Assembly (NCBI RefSeq): GCF_036880985.1
Contig: NZ_JBAJNO010000008.1
Coordinates: 2,295,500-2,359,499, forward strand
Source: Limibacter armeniacum
GTDB lineage: Bacteria > Bacteroidota > Bacteroidia > Cytophagales > Flammeovirgaceae
Length of the DNA: 64,000 nucleotides
Direction: 5' to 3'
Shown here: piece by piece, positions 7,911-16,144 of the stretch
Layout of the letters: every line of letters begins with the position of its first letter
How positions within the stretch are numbered: the stretch's first letter is position 1
The notes under the pieces: generated by a model
Told to the model about the DNA's origin: nothing
What the model saw: only the letters and a program-made list of their open reading frames with translations
Database searches by the model: none
Made by a program: the position numbers and the translations under genes

Positions 7911-7929
7911 GTACTATAGTAAATAGTAC
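7911..7929. promoter_or_regulatory. Inverted repeat GTACTAT-N5-ATAGTAC upstream of the kynurenine operon
   Basis: A perfect seven-base inverted repeat with a five-base spacer starts 26 bp upstream of the SDR start codon. Two smaller overlapping palindromes lie inside it. The position and symmetry fit an operator for a dimeric repressor. The same GTACTAT half-site recurs at 10197-10203, in the divergent region in front of the TetR gene, so that TetR is a natural candidate regulator. This is inference. Confidence 0.5.
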
Positions 7930-7997
7930 TATAAACCGTTATGATTTTATTTTTCAAATAATATAATAATTGTAAGTGCTTTTAAAAAGGGAGGCAA

Positions 7998-8027
7998 TAA
8001 AAAACCCGTACAGGAATCTGTACGGGG
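7998..8027 (-). terminator. Terminator of the TetR-aldehyde dehydrogenase operon
   Basis: Arms CCCGTACAG (8005-8013) and CTGTACGGG (8018-8026) pair perfectly around a four-base loop. On the minus strand a TTTTTTATT tract follows. It lies just downstream of the aldehyde dehydrogenase stop at 8061. Confidence 0.9.
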
Positions 8028-8060
8028 TATTTGTGAAGACAGCTGATAGCACTTTTCTAA

Positions 8061-9470
8061 TTAGCCAAGCCATTTTAGAATTTGCTTCAACTGAGGAAGT
8101 CGTAATTTATAAGGAGCATAACGCACCTTGACATCGATGTTCAGTCCACGTTTCATTACACTTTTTGCATGTGAGAATGTCTTGAAACTGGCTTCGCCGT
8201 GGTAATTGCCCAGTCCGCTATCACCAACTCCTCCAAACGGAAGTGTGCTTGTTGCAATATGGACGATCACATCGTTGAGGCAAACACCACCTGAAGAAGT
8301 TCTCTGGAGTACTTCATTCTGTATTTTTTTACTCCTGCTGAAAAGGTAAAGTGCTAAAGGTTTAGGACCGGCATTGACAAAACTGATAGCCTCATCAATA
8401 TTTCTGTATGTCAGTATCGGTAATACAGGGCCAAAAATCTCTTCTTGCATGGCTGGATGCTCCATATCCACATTGTCGATTACAGTCGTGGAAATATATT
8501 TGTCAGCAGCATCATAAGCACCGCCAATCACGATATCTCCTGTAATCATTTTGACAATGCGATGGAAGTGTCGGTCGTTCACAATTCTACCGTAGTCATG
8601 GCTAGCTTGTTGGTCACCGCCAAATTGCTGTCTTAGCTGTTGGCGCATCTCATCAATAAAAGCAGACTTAATATCTTCATGAACTAAAAGGTAGTCTGGT
8701 GCAACACAGGTTTGTCCTGCATTATAGGTTTTTCCCCAAATCACCCTGCGGGCTGCATTGGCTAGGTTAATGTTACTGTCGATGATTACAGGACTTTTTC
8801 CGCCAAGCTCCAAGGTGACAGGTGTTAGGTGCTTTGAGGCTGCTTCCATGATTACCTTTCCAATTGCAGTGCTGCCAGTAAAGAAAATGTAGTCGGATTT
8901 TTCTTTCAGAAGTGCAGTTGTAGTTTCAACCTCTCCCAAAACGACCGCCATAAAATCTTCTTCAAAAATGCTTTTGACAATTTTACAGATGACAGAAGCT
9001 GTAGCAGGAGCTAATTCTGATGGTTTTAATATAACTGTATTCCCTGCTGCCATGGCACCTACGGCAGGCTTCAGAAGCAAGTTTACGGGATAGTTCCAAG
9101 GAGCGATTATAGTGACTACCCCATATGGCTCATGGTAGATACGTCCTTTTGATGGAAAATGTACCAAAGGAGTTGAGACCCTTTTAGGTTTTGACCACTT
9201 GTTTAGGTTTTTGAGTGCATGGTCAATTTCATGGAGTGTCGTATAAAGCTCACTACTGTATGCTTCAATAGCAGGTTTTCCAAGGTCTTTGTGTAGCGCA
9301 GCCAATATCTCAGCTTCATGATCGGTTAAGGCTTTTTTCAGTTTCTTAAGCTGTGTTTTTCGATACTGAACTGATCGGGTTGCTCCAGTATTGAAAAACA
9401 TCCTTTGACGTTTGAATATTTCCTGAATGTGGTCAAGAGAAGTTTCTATGTTAGTCTCAAATTGTATCAT
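8061..9470 (-). CDS. Aldehyde dehydrogenase, class 3-like
   Basis: A 469-residue NAD(P)-dependent aldehyde dehydrogenase. The short N-terminus and overall spacing fit the class 3/coniferyl-aldehyde group. Visible: GVVTIIAPWNYPVNLLLKP, FTGSTAIGKVIMEAA, catalytic Glu in VTLELGGKSPVIIDSN, catalytic Cys in AGQTCVAPDYLLVH, and QEEIFGPVLPILTYRN. The C-terminal YHGEASFKTFSHAKSVMKRG and the following tail match class 3 enzymes that act on medium or long aliphatic and aromatic aldehydes. It is 29 bp downstream of a TetR regulator and ends in a strong terminator. The pairing suggests induction by an aldehyde, alcohol or fatty acid that also uses the nearby electron-transfer flavoprotein, but the substrate is not shown. 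Confidence 0.92.
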   Translation of the reverse strand: MIQFETNIETSLDHIQEIFKRQRMFFNTGATRSVQYRKTQLKKLKKALTDHEAEILAALHKDLGKPAIEAYSSELYTTLHEIDHALKNLNKWSKPKRVSTPLVHFPSKGRIYHEPYGVVTIIAPWNYPVNLLLKPAVGAMAAGNTVILKPSELAPATASVICKIVKSIFEEDFMAVVLGEVETTTALLKEKSDYIFFTGSTAIGKVIMEAASKHLTPVTLELGGKSPVIIDSNINLANAARRVIWGKTYNAGQTCVAPDYLLVHEDIKSAFIDEMRQQLRQQFGGDQQASHDYGRIVNDRHFHRIVKMITGDIVIGGAYDAADKYISTTVIDNVDMEHPAMQEEIFGPVLPILTYRNIDEAISFVNAGPKPLALYLFSRSKKIQNEVLQRTSSGGVCLNDVIVHIATSTLPFGGVGDSGLGNYHGEASFKTFSHAKSVMKRGLNIDVKVRYAPYKLRLPQLKQILKWLG

Positions 9471-9499
9471 GGTTATAGTGCTATGATGAAGTTTTAATT

Positions 9500-10069
9500 T
9501 TAGTTAGCTTTTACACTGTCCCAACAGGAGTTGATTGCCTGGTTCATAAGCTCAGGGCTGATCTGATAATCTTCTACAAGTTGCAGTTTTGCAGTGGATA
9601 TGATGTTGCCATAAAGTAGGGAAGTCATCAGTTTGGAATCCATTTCCCTTAGAATACCTAACTTGATTCCTTCTTCCAAAAATTGAATGACAGGCAGGTA
9701 GTGCTTTACGTTATCCTCTTTTATAGACTTTGAAATGAGTGGAGAGTTGGCATATTGTTCCAAAAAGACAAACTCTTTTGGGTTCTGAGTGAAATACAAA
9801 AACAGGTTTTGCCAGAATGCATAAAAGCGTTCTTTGTAATCAAGGCTTGTATCATCATCTCTTAAGAGCGCATTGCCCATTTCTTCCTTGAGAGTGGTGT
9901 ACAAAGTATCAATCATTTCTTCTTTACTCTCAAAGTAATGGTATATGGTACCCGCCGCAACATTGGCTTGTTTGGCTACTTTAGACATTGGTGTGCCATG
10001 AAAGCCATTTTCAACAATCAGTTCCAATGCGGCATTCAAAACAGCCGCTTTTTTATCTACTACCTTCAT
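9500..10069 (-). CDS. TetR/AcrR-family transcriptional regulator
   Basis: A one-component repressor. The N-terminal HTH is clear: AALELIVENGFHGTPMSKVA, then KQANVAAGTIYHYFESKEEM, which is the recognition helix and following turn. The C-terminal ~140 residues are all-helical and variable, as in ligand domains of this family. I take Met at 10069 (MKVVDKKAAV) as start because it begins the first helix; in-frame ATGs at 10084 and 10108 are possible. It precedes the aldehyde dehydrogenase by 29 bp on the same strand and diverges from etfBA. The intergenic region holds a perfect 16-bp palindrome and a GTACTAT half-site that may be its operators. Ligand unknown. Confidence 0.93.
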   Translation of the reverse strand: MKVVDKKAAVLNAALELIVENGFHGTPMSKVAKQANVAAGTIYHYFESKEEMIDTLYTTLKEEMGNALLRDDDTSLDYKERFYAFWQNLFLYFTQNPKEFVFLEQYANSPLISKSIKEDNVKHYLPVIQFLEEGIKLGILREMDSKLMTSLLYGNIISTAKLQLVEDYQISPELMNQAINSCWDSVKAN

Positions 10070-10541
10070 TAATTGAATGTTCATTCGGTTTGTGCAAATG
10101 AAATGCATTTCGAAAATATAATCAAGACTTTATTTAAATCATGGTGATGATTTGAGTGAAAAGAAAGGCTTAATTTCCTAGTTTTCCCAAATTAGTGTAC
10201 TATTGCCCCTGTGGTAAGTGTAATTATTTTTCACCCTGAAAAATCCGTATACTCTTCTGTTTTTCAGTGAATATACATTCATTTCTAAGGTTGAGTTGTG
10301 AAAAATTAGAACTTTTTATCATAAAAAATAAATTGAAAAATTTGCATTTTAGTATGCATGCATACTATTTTTAAGCCATAATCAGTCAATAAACCAAATA
10401 TTTTGTCCGTACATAAAAATGACAGCCAATTAATCTATCAAGCTGAATGTACCTCAAAATTCAGAAAGACTGATCTACTTCCAATCAGTTAGGAAGTGTG
10501 ATTTCAACTATTAATTAGCAATCAATAAACACGCAATTACT
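10070..10541. other. Divergent intergenic region between TetR and etfB
   Basis: About 470 bp, AT-rich. It must hold promoters for both directions. Visible signals are the half-site GTACTAT at 10197-10203, the perfect palindrome at 10351-10366, and ATACTAT overlapping its right edge. I could not place a convincing Bacteroidota -33/-7 pair. No coding remnant was seen. Confidence 0.5.
10351..10366. promoter_or_regulatory. Perfect 16-bp palindrome, candidate TetR operator
   Basis: AGTATGCATGCATACT is its own reverse complement. It lies 176 bp upstream of etfB and about 280 bp upstream of the tetR start, a suitable place for an operator controlling both. TetR dimers usually bind palindromes of 14-20 bp. 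Which protein binds is inferred. Confidence 0.5.
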
Positions 10542-11276
10542 ATGAAGATTCTTGTTTGCATCAGCCATGTGCCTGACACAACAACAAAGATCAAATTCAC
10601 TGCCGACAACAAGCTGGATACAGCAGGTGTACAGTTTATCATCGGTCCATATGATGATTATGCTTTGGCAAGAGCTGTAGAGATAGCAGGTGAAACAAGC
10701 GGAACAGTAACCGTACTGAATGTAGGTGGTGCTGATACTGAACCAACCATTAGAAAAGCTTTAGCAATTGGTGCAGACGATGCAATCAGGGTAGATGCAG
10801 AACCTGTTGATGCGATGTTTGTAGCAAAACAAATTGTAGAGGTAGCAAAACAGGAAAACTATGACATGATCCTGATGGGACGTGAGTCTTCTGACTACAA
10901 TGGTGGTCTGGTTCACGGTCTTGTAGCAGAAATGCTGGGCATGCCATCTATTGCGCCTTGTATGAAACTGGACCTGAACGGCAACACAGCAACACTGTCA
11001 AGAGAGATCGAAGGTGGTAAAGAGGAGTTGGAAGTTCAACTGCCATTTGTAGCAGGTTGTCAGGAGCCAATCGCGGAATGGAAAATCCCGAACATGAGAG
11101 GTATTATGTCAGCACGTAAGAAGCCATTGAAAGTGGTTCCAGCTGTTGATACTGAAAATGTTACTTCATATGATGCCTTCTCGTTACCTCCAGCTAAAGG
11201 AGACTGTAAGATGGTTGAGCCTGATAATATGACTGAACTGGTTCGCTTGCTGAAAGAAGAAGCAAAAGTAATCTAA
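10542..11276 (+). CDS. etfB: Electron transfer flavoprotein subunit beta
   Basis: The AMP-binding small subunit of ETF, which takes electrons from acyl-CoA and other dehydrogenases. 244 residues. The N-terminus MKILVCISHVPDTTTKIKF, the central block LMGRESSDYNGGLVHGLVAE (the nucleotide-binding loop), and the family signature around VAGCQEPIAEWKIPNMRGIMSARKKPL are all present. It is followed by etfA after a 76-bp gap; both are on the plus strand and surely act as one heterodimer. The operon diverges from a TetR-controlled aldehyde dehydrogenase. That, plus the palindrome upstream, suggests shared control by fatty-acid or aldehyde metabolism. Confidence 0.96.
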   Translation: MKILVCISHVPDTTTKIKFTADNKLDTAGVQFIIGPYDDYALARAVEIAGETSGTVTVLNVGGADTEPTIRKALAIGADDAIRVDAEPVDAMFVAKQIVEVAKQENYDMILMGRESSDYNGGLVHGLVAEMLGMPSIAPCMKLDLNGNTATLSREIEGGKEELEVQLPFVAGCQEPIAEWKIPNMRGIMSARKKPLKVVPAVDTENVTSYDAFSLPPAKGDCKMVEPDNMTELVRLLKEEAKVI

Positions 11277-11352
11277 TTCTAGTGTCAAATTATGGTCATT
11301 TTATTTGGCCCTTTGATTAACTTATTTCGAATCCAATAAACATATTATATAG

Positions 11353-12303
11353 ATGTCAGTACTTGTTTTTGTAGAGGCCGACAATGGCGCAATCAAGAAA
11401 TCATCGTTTGAGGCTGTAACATGTGGTGCCAAGCTTGGTGATGTTACAGCTGTAGCAATGGGAGATATCAATGCGGGTGAATTGGAAGCCCTAGGTAAAT
11501 ATGGAGCAAAGAAAGTGTTGCATGCAGCTGATTCTCGTCTGAATGACGGTGTGATTGCTGCAACAGCCCTTTTGGTTGCTGAAGCTGCAAAGAAAGAAGG
11601 AGCACAAACTGTTCTTATGGCTCGTTCATCTTTGGTGGATGCAGTAGCTGCAAGAGTTGCAGTAAAACTGAATGTGCCTGTAGCTTCAAACGTAGTAGAG
11701 CTGCCTGATACTTCAGCAGGCTTTAAAGTAAAAAGAGGTGTATTTACAGGTAAGGCATTTGCAGAAGTGTCAATTCCTGGCGATAGCCGCGTAATTACAC
11801 TGGCAAAGAATGCGGTTGCTCCTGAAGAAGTTGGAGGAACAGCAGCAGTGGAAGCGTTCGAGGTTAACTTCTCAGATGCGGACTTTGGTGTGAAGCGTAC
11901 ATCAGTACATAAACAAGAAGGAGATATCCTGCTTCCAGAAGCAGACTTGGTGGTTTCAGCAGGTCGTGGTCTGAAAGGTCCTGAAAACTGGGGAATGATT
12001 GAGGAGCTTGCTAAAACTTTAGGTGCGGCAACTGCTTGTTCTAAGCCAGTATCAGATATGGATTGGAGACCTCACCATGAGCACGTAGGACAGACAGGTA
12101 TCAAGGTTAGCCCTAACCTTTATATCGCAGTTGGTATCTCTGGTGCGATTCAGCACTTGGCAGGTGTTAGCTCATCACGTGTGATTGTTGCTATCAATAA
12201 GGATCCTGAAGCGCCATTCTTCAAGGCAGCAGACTACGGTGTAGTTGGGGATGCATTTGATGTAGTGCCTAAATTGATTGAAGCCCTTAAGGCAAGCAAC
12301 TAA
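11353..12303 (+). CDS. etfA: Electron transfer flavoprotein subunit alpha
   Basis: The FAD-carrying large subunit of ETF, 316 residues. The N-terminal domain has the ETF fold (MSVLVFVEADNGAIKKSSFE). The C-terminal FAD domain shows VVSAGRGLKGPENWGMIEEL, then GAATACSKPVSDMDWRPHHE, HVGQTGIKVSPNLYIAVGIS and GAIQHLAGVSSSRVIVAINK, the canonical FAD-binding signature. It delivers electrons to the quinone pool through ETF:quinone oxidoreductase, not seen here. A strong stem-loop 110 bp downstream ends the transcript. Confidence 0.96.
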   Translation: MSVLVFVEADNGAIKKSSFEAVTCGAKLGDVTAVAMGDINAGELEALGKYGAKKVLHAADSRLNDGVIAATALLVAEAAKKEGAQTVLMARSSLVDAVAARVAVKLNVPVASNVVELPDTSAGFKVKRGVFTGKAFAEVSIPGDSRVITLAKNAVAPEEVGGTAAVEAFEVNFSDADFGVKRTSVHKQEGDILLPEADLVVSAGRGLKGPENWGMIEELAKTLGAATACSKPVSDMDWRPHHEHVGQTGIKVSPNLYIAVGISGAIQHLAGVSSSRVIVAINKDPEAPFFKAADYGVVGDAFDVVPKLIEALKASN

Positions 12304-12411
12304 GCACATTGTCAAATTTGAAGAAAATGCTTTTTGGTACTCCATCTGGAGTTAAGATTAGATGCACTCAAATACCTTTATAGGTTCGAGGATAAATTCA
12401 TGATTGATAGT

Positions 12412-12439
12412 AAAAGCCAGGCAAATCTGCCTGGCTTTT
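12412..12439. terminator. Bidirectional terminator between etfA and the TPR gene
   Basis: GCCAGGCA (12416-12423) pairs with TGCCTGGC (12428-12435) around AATC, with A's on the left and T's on the right, so it can end transcripts from both sides. It sits between two convergent genes. Confidence 0.88.
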
Positions 12440-12465
12440 CTTATTGAATGGGTTTGCATCCCTGA

Positions 12466-12894
12466 TTAAGGGTTTTTTCGTAGTTCATTGGTTACCATTC
12501 TGATTTTTAGTTGAAGCCTGCTAAGTTCTTCATCTTTCATTTCAAACATGAATTTTGATACTGTATCATGATAGACTTCATAGGCTCCAATAGTATCACC
12601 CATCCTCATATAATAGTCACCCAATATTTCATTGTTCAGTGGGTTGTTGTGTAAATCAATTGAGTGGGAAACCCATTCATAAGCCTGATCCATGTTATAG
12701 CCTCTGTTGATACAGATTTGAGCAGCTCTGGCGTAAAGGTTCCAGTCTCCTTTGGATCCGTTTTCAACGGCTGACCTGATATACTCAATTTCTTGAGCCT
12801 TTTTCTTGTTCTTTTCCTTGTCATTGGCGTACGAAAACGACATTAGCATTACAAGGGCAGCAAATAGCAATGAAAATCTTCTGATAGTATTCAT
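12466..12894 (-). CDS. Secreted TPR-like protein
   Basis: About 142 residues from Met at 12894, which begins a clear signal peptide (MNTIRRFSLLFAALVMLMSF, cut near SYAND). An in-frame ATG at 12936 would put 14 residues before it. The mature part is helical and looks like two or three tetratricopeptide units: NLYARAAQICINRGYNMDQA, YEWVSHSIDLHNN, NEILGDYYMRMGDTIGAYEV. Such short TPR proteins bind partners in the periplasm; no partner is visible. Monocistronic, convergent with etfA. Function unknown. Confidence 0.75.
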   Translation of the reverse strand: MNTIRRFSLLFAALVMLMSFSYANDKEKNKKKAQEIEYIRSAVENGSKGDWNLYARAAQICINRGYNMDQAYEWVSHSIDLHNNPLNNEILGDYYMRMGDTIGAYEVYHDTVSKFMFEMKDEELSRLQLKIRMVTNELRKNP

Positions 12895-13457
12895 AGTAGT
12901 AGAGGGTAATTGGGGTTTAATTAATTTGACACGCATGCTTTGGTTACGAGGGCCAAAGTCTTTTAGAAATTTGATTTGTCAATGCCAAATACGTTGCCTT
13001 TTTTATTTAAATCACTGATATGTAGGTAGTTATATAATGAAAGTATTCTGATGATTAAAAAATTAATGCTCGATATTGAACACTCTTGTACAGTCTTGAA
13101 AATGAAGTAGTTAAAAGTGTGTTCTGTTCAAAATAACCTAAGAATAGTGATGTGTAGATTGTCAGATATGAATACAATACAGTATGAAATTAAGATATAG
13201 ATTCAATGGTGTTAACGTAGGCTGTTATAGAGGTGAAAAAGTGCGGACATTTTTTCTGTTTTTGGACATGTAGATATTTTGCGATTTAAGACTGATTTAT
13301 TGAGCAAACCTCGATTTCCTTACATAAGGTTGTTACTGCAGGTATATTATCCATTCAGATATTTTGATATATTTTTTCAACTATTCAACCACTACAACTC
13401 TTGATATGTCTTTCAAATCGTCATTGTAGCAATGTCCAATTGTGGTTTTTGATGTAG
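12895..13457. other. Long intergenic region upstream of a truncated hybrid kinase
   Basis: About 560 bp, AT-rich. A reader would expect the missing N-terminal part of the kinase here (sensor plus His box). I checked the three forward frames before 13458 and found only stop-broken sequence with no HisKA-like motif. No terminator or repeat is obvious. Confidence 0.5.
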
Positions 13458-13496
13458 TACCTAACTATCATCATAAAGTCGTCAGCAACATCACTT

Positions 13497-14477
13497 TTGA
13501 ACCTTGTCTCAGGCATTCAAGACTTAACCAAAATCCAGCAGATGAAAATTTCATTCAATTGTCAGTCATTTAATATTCATGATTTGGCTATTAGCTTAAG
13601 GGAAATGCACCAACTACGTGCAGAAAAAAAGAAGCTGAACTTGAGATTAAGCGTCGATAATTTAATCCCTGAACAAATTATAGGAGATGAAGCGAGGCTG
13701 CTTCAGGTACTGAATAATCTGATTGAGAATGCCATCAAGTTTACTTCAGAAGGAGATGTTTCGCTTGTTATCGAACTACTCTCATCTGATGAGCACTTTT
13801 TGACCATCAATTTTTCTGTTTCAGATACAGGAGAGGGGATACCACCTAATAAGATGGCGTTCATCTTTGACCCTTTCAATCAATTGGAAAGTGAAGTGAA
13901 CAAGAATGCGAATGGAACAGGGCTTGGTTTGGCGATAACCAGACATATTCTGGAACAGATGGGGAGTTCTATTGAAGTGAAAAGTGAAGTTGGAAAAGGA
14001 TCAAGCTTTACATTTAAAATAAGGTTTGAAAAGGAAATGCAGGTTGCATCAGATAATGCATCTTATGATAATGAAACACAAACCTTTGAAGAGGAAGGAC
14101 ACTTCAAAGGTAAAAATATCCTGATTGTTGACGACAATGATGGAAATTTGATGATTATGGAAGAGTTTGCCAATTACTGGGGGTTTGAGACCTATCTGGC
14201 AAAAGACGGAATAGAAGCGATAGACAAGATAAAAGAGCGGGAATTGGATATTGTATTGATGGATATTGCCATGCCACAAATGAATGGGTATGAGACTTCT
14301 CATGTGATTCGGAATGAAATGCAGATTAGTGGTGAGAAGTTACCAATAATTGCCCTTACTGCTGTGGCGATGGTAGGAACAAATATCAAAATCAGAGAAG
14401 CAGGAATGAATGATTATGTGACTAAACCTTTCAGCCATCAGGATTTGTTTAAAAAGCTTAAAAATTATCTAAACTGA
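13497..14477 (+). CDS. 5'-truncated hybrid histidine kinase: ATPase plus receiver domain
   Basis: The TTG at 13497 gives 326 residues, and the frame is open back to a TAG at 13455-13457. The upstream codons read YLTIIIKSSATSLLNLVSGI, the second helix of a dimerisation (HisKA) domain, but the first helix with the phospho-accepting His is absent. The ATPase domain follows: N-box LNNLIENAIKFTSEGD, G1 VSDTGEGIPPNK, F-box IFDPFNQLE, G2 NGTGLGLAITRHILEQMGS. The C-terminal receiver has the acidic pair in ILIVDDNDGN, phospho-acceptor Asp in IVLMDIAMPQMNGYE, Thr in IIALTAVAM and Lys in DYVTKPFSHQDL. Without the His box it cannot self-phosphorylate normally. It is most likely a decayed gene, less likely a partner for another kinase. 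Ends in a strong terminator. Confidence 0.8.
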   Translation: MNLVSGIQDLTKIQQMKISFNCQSFNIHDLAISLREMHQLRAEKKKLNLRLSVDNLIPEQIIGDEARLLQVLNNLIENAIKFTSEGDVSLVIELLSSDEHFLTINFSVSDTGEGIPPNKMAFIFDPFNQLESEVNKNANGTGLGLAITRHILEQMGSSIEVKSEVGKGSSFTFKIRFEKEMQVASDNASYDNETQTFEEEGHFKGKNILIVDDNDGNLMIMEEFANYWGFETYLAKDGIEAIDKIKERELDIVLMDIAMPQMNGYETSHVIRNEMQISGEKLPIIALTAVAMVGTNIKIREAGMNDYVTKPFSHQDLFKKLKNYLN

Positions 14478-14577
14478 GAGTAGATGAACATAACCAAACG
14501 ATCTTATGTTTTTAATATAGTATAGTATAAGTTGAAGCAAACTAGTTAGCCTTGGTTTAAGAACCTTGTCAATCAAC

Positions 14578-14610
14578 GCCCTGTGGCTTGCCACAGGGCT
14601 TTCTTTTTTT
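14578..14610. terminator. Strong terminator after the truncated hybrid kinase
   Basis: GCCCTGTGGC (14578-14587) pairs perfectly with GCCACAGGGC (14590-14599) across a two-base gap, followed by a T-rich tract on the plus strand. It also lies at the 3' end of the convergent porin gene. Confidence 0.9.
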
Positions 14611-15943
14611 AATTGGCTGAGTTATTTTTTTTCCAGCCTGAAGCTTTGAACAAATTTGGTTTAATAACCACCATTGCCCAAGCCCAGTAGTTAAATTTAT
14701 CAGCATCACCACCTTTCAGTACTTCCATGTTTTCATCAGCAAACATGGCCGAAACACCACCCTGAATATTGATAAACTCATTGAGACTATACATAGCCGT
14801 AAGATCAACCTCAGCTCCTAGATACTTGTCAATTTCTTCATTGTTCTGAATCATGTTGCCCCAAGTGTTGAAAATATGGATCATTCCATAGAATTTGAGA
14901 TCGTCGGCTTTTACATTGAAGCCTCCAAAATAATCCTGTAGCCCTACATTGTTGAAATGATTTCCTACATAGAAGTAATCCATAAGTCCATTGAACTTGT
15001 GGTTTGTACCATAGAATGGAGAAAACGATTTGTTTTTACTTTCAATACGTATTGGTGTTCCAGGAGTATCAAAATTGATATCTGAGCCAGAGAGCCATTC
15101 AAAGCCAGCCACTATGCTTACGCCATTGTCTAGTCCAAGTGTTATAACTGGGCTTAAATCGAATGCCCTTATTTTGACATCGGTAGCATCTTTACCGCCT
15201 TGGTAGTAAAAGTTGATATCAAACTTGATAATATCTAGGTCAAACTTGGCTCTTGCCCCATAAGTTTGGCTGTAGATGGTTTCAAGATCTTCACGGGTAG
15301 GGTTGTTATTGTCAATATATTCCTGTCCATTATTGAAGAACAGCAATGTTAGGTCAAGGGCGTCCAGCTTTTTATTAAACCTTGCAAATTGCATGGCTTT
15401 GTAGTTATTGACGGTGTATTGTTCTCTGAATTGTGTTTCCCTATTGTTGTGTATGGCAGCACCGATTTGCAATTCATAATCGCCTTTATGTTGATATAGA
15501 ATAGCATCGTGCGATCGACCTTGCATAGCCCAGTCAACATTACCTAAGAAGCGGTTATCATCATAACTCAACTCCTGTCGACCGATTCTAATAAAGTTGG
15601 CAGTATCAAAATGGATCGTTCCCCAACCTTCATACATTCCAAGATTATTATTATCACCAATTCCTAGTTGTGGCGTAGCTCCCCATGTCCTTATATCCTG
15701 AAGTGATAGCTTGAAAGAGAGTTTGCTGGATTTGTCAGCGAATGAAGTGATGATTCGAGTTCTTTGTGTAACAAAATTGGCAGCAACGTCTTGTGCATCA
15801 TTGACTGGCCTTAATGTGAAGGAGCCTCTTCTGTGTTCATAGCGAGCTCTAAGGTCTGCATCAAGGCTAAATTCTTGGGCACATAAGTGCGTAGTAAATC
15901 CTGACGCTAGAATACTAAGAAACAGCAGTAGTATTTTTTTCAT
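14609..15943 (-). CDS. Alginate-export-type outer membrane porin
   Basis: 444 residues with a signal peptide (MKKILLLFLSILASGFTTHL, cut near CAQ). The mature chain is beta-barrel-like: alternating aromatic strands such as LRARYEHRRG, RTRIITSFADKSSKLSFKLS, LQDIRTWGATPQLG, FIRIGRQELSYDDNRFLGNV, DWAMQGRSHDAILYQHK. The IGRQEL...DWxxQGR block is typical of the alginate_exp porin family, which forms 18-strand pores for anionic polysaccharides or other small solutes. Substrate here is unknown; no polysaccharide genes are next to it. Monocistronic. Confidence 0.85.
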   Translation of the reverse strand: MKKILLLFLSILASGFTTHLCAQEFSLDADLRARYEHRRGSFTLRPVNDAQDVAANFVTQRTRIITSFADKSSKLSFKLSLQDIRTWGATPQLGIGDNNNLGMYEGWGTIHFDTANFIRIGRQELSYDDNRFLGNVDWAMQGRSHDAILYQHKGDYELQIGAAIHNNRETQFREQYTVNNYKAMQFARFNKKLDALDLTLLFFNNGQEYIDNNNPTREDLETIYSQTYGARAKFDLDIIKFDINFYYQGGKDATDVKIRAFDLSPVITLGLDNGVSIVAGFEWLSGSDINFDTPGTPIRIESKNKSFSPFYGTNHKFNGLMDYFYVGNHFNNVGLQDYFGGFNVKADDLKFYGMIHIFNTWGNMIQNNEEIDKYLGAEVDLTAMYSLNEFINIQGGVSAMFADENMEVLKGGDADKFNYWAWAMVVIKPNLFKASGWKKNNSAN

Positions 15944-16079
15944 GAGTTATCAGCATTGATATTAAAGATTGTAACTAATGTTATGAAGCGGAAAGACCTT
16001 AAATGCTATCGAAAACAAAGGGAAGGGAGTTGGGTTGGTCGATCCGAAAAACAATAATTATATAGAAGGGTATAGGGAT

Positions 16080-16111
16080 AACCAAAGCAGTTTCATAAAA
16101 CTGCTTTGGTT
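16080..16111. terminator. Perfect stem-loop downstream of the M48 protease
   Basis: AACCAAAGCAGTTT (16080-16093) and AAACTGCTTTGGTT (16098-16111) form a 14-bp perfect stem with a four-base loop. It has no good T tract on either strand, so termination would be weaker, but its place right after the minus-strand M48 gene fits. Confidence 0.6.
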
Positions 16112-16144
16112 ATGGTTAATTGATTTGTATGTTGTTGTTCAAGG

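Noticed and set aside
16080-16111. Perfect stem-loop as a small RNA
   Set aside because: Position 3' of the M48 gene explains it as a terminator or mRNA end; no promoter is visible.
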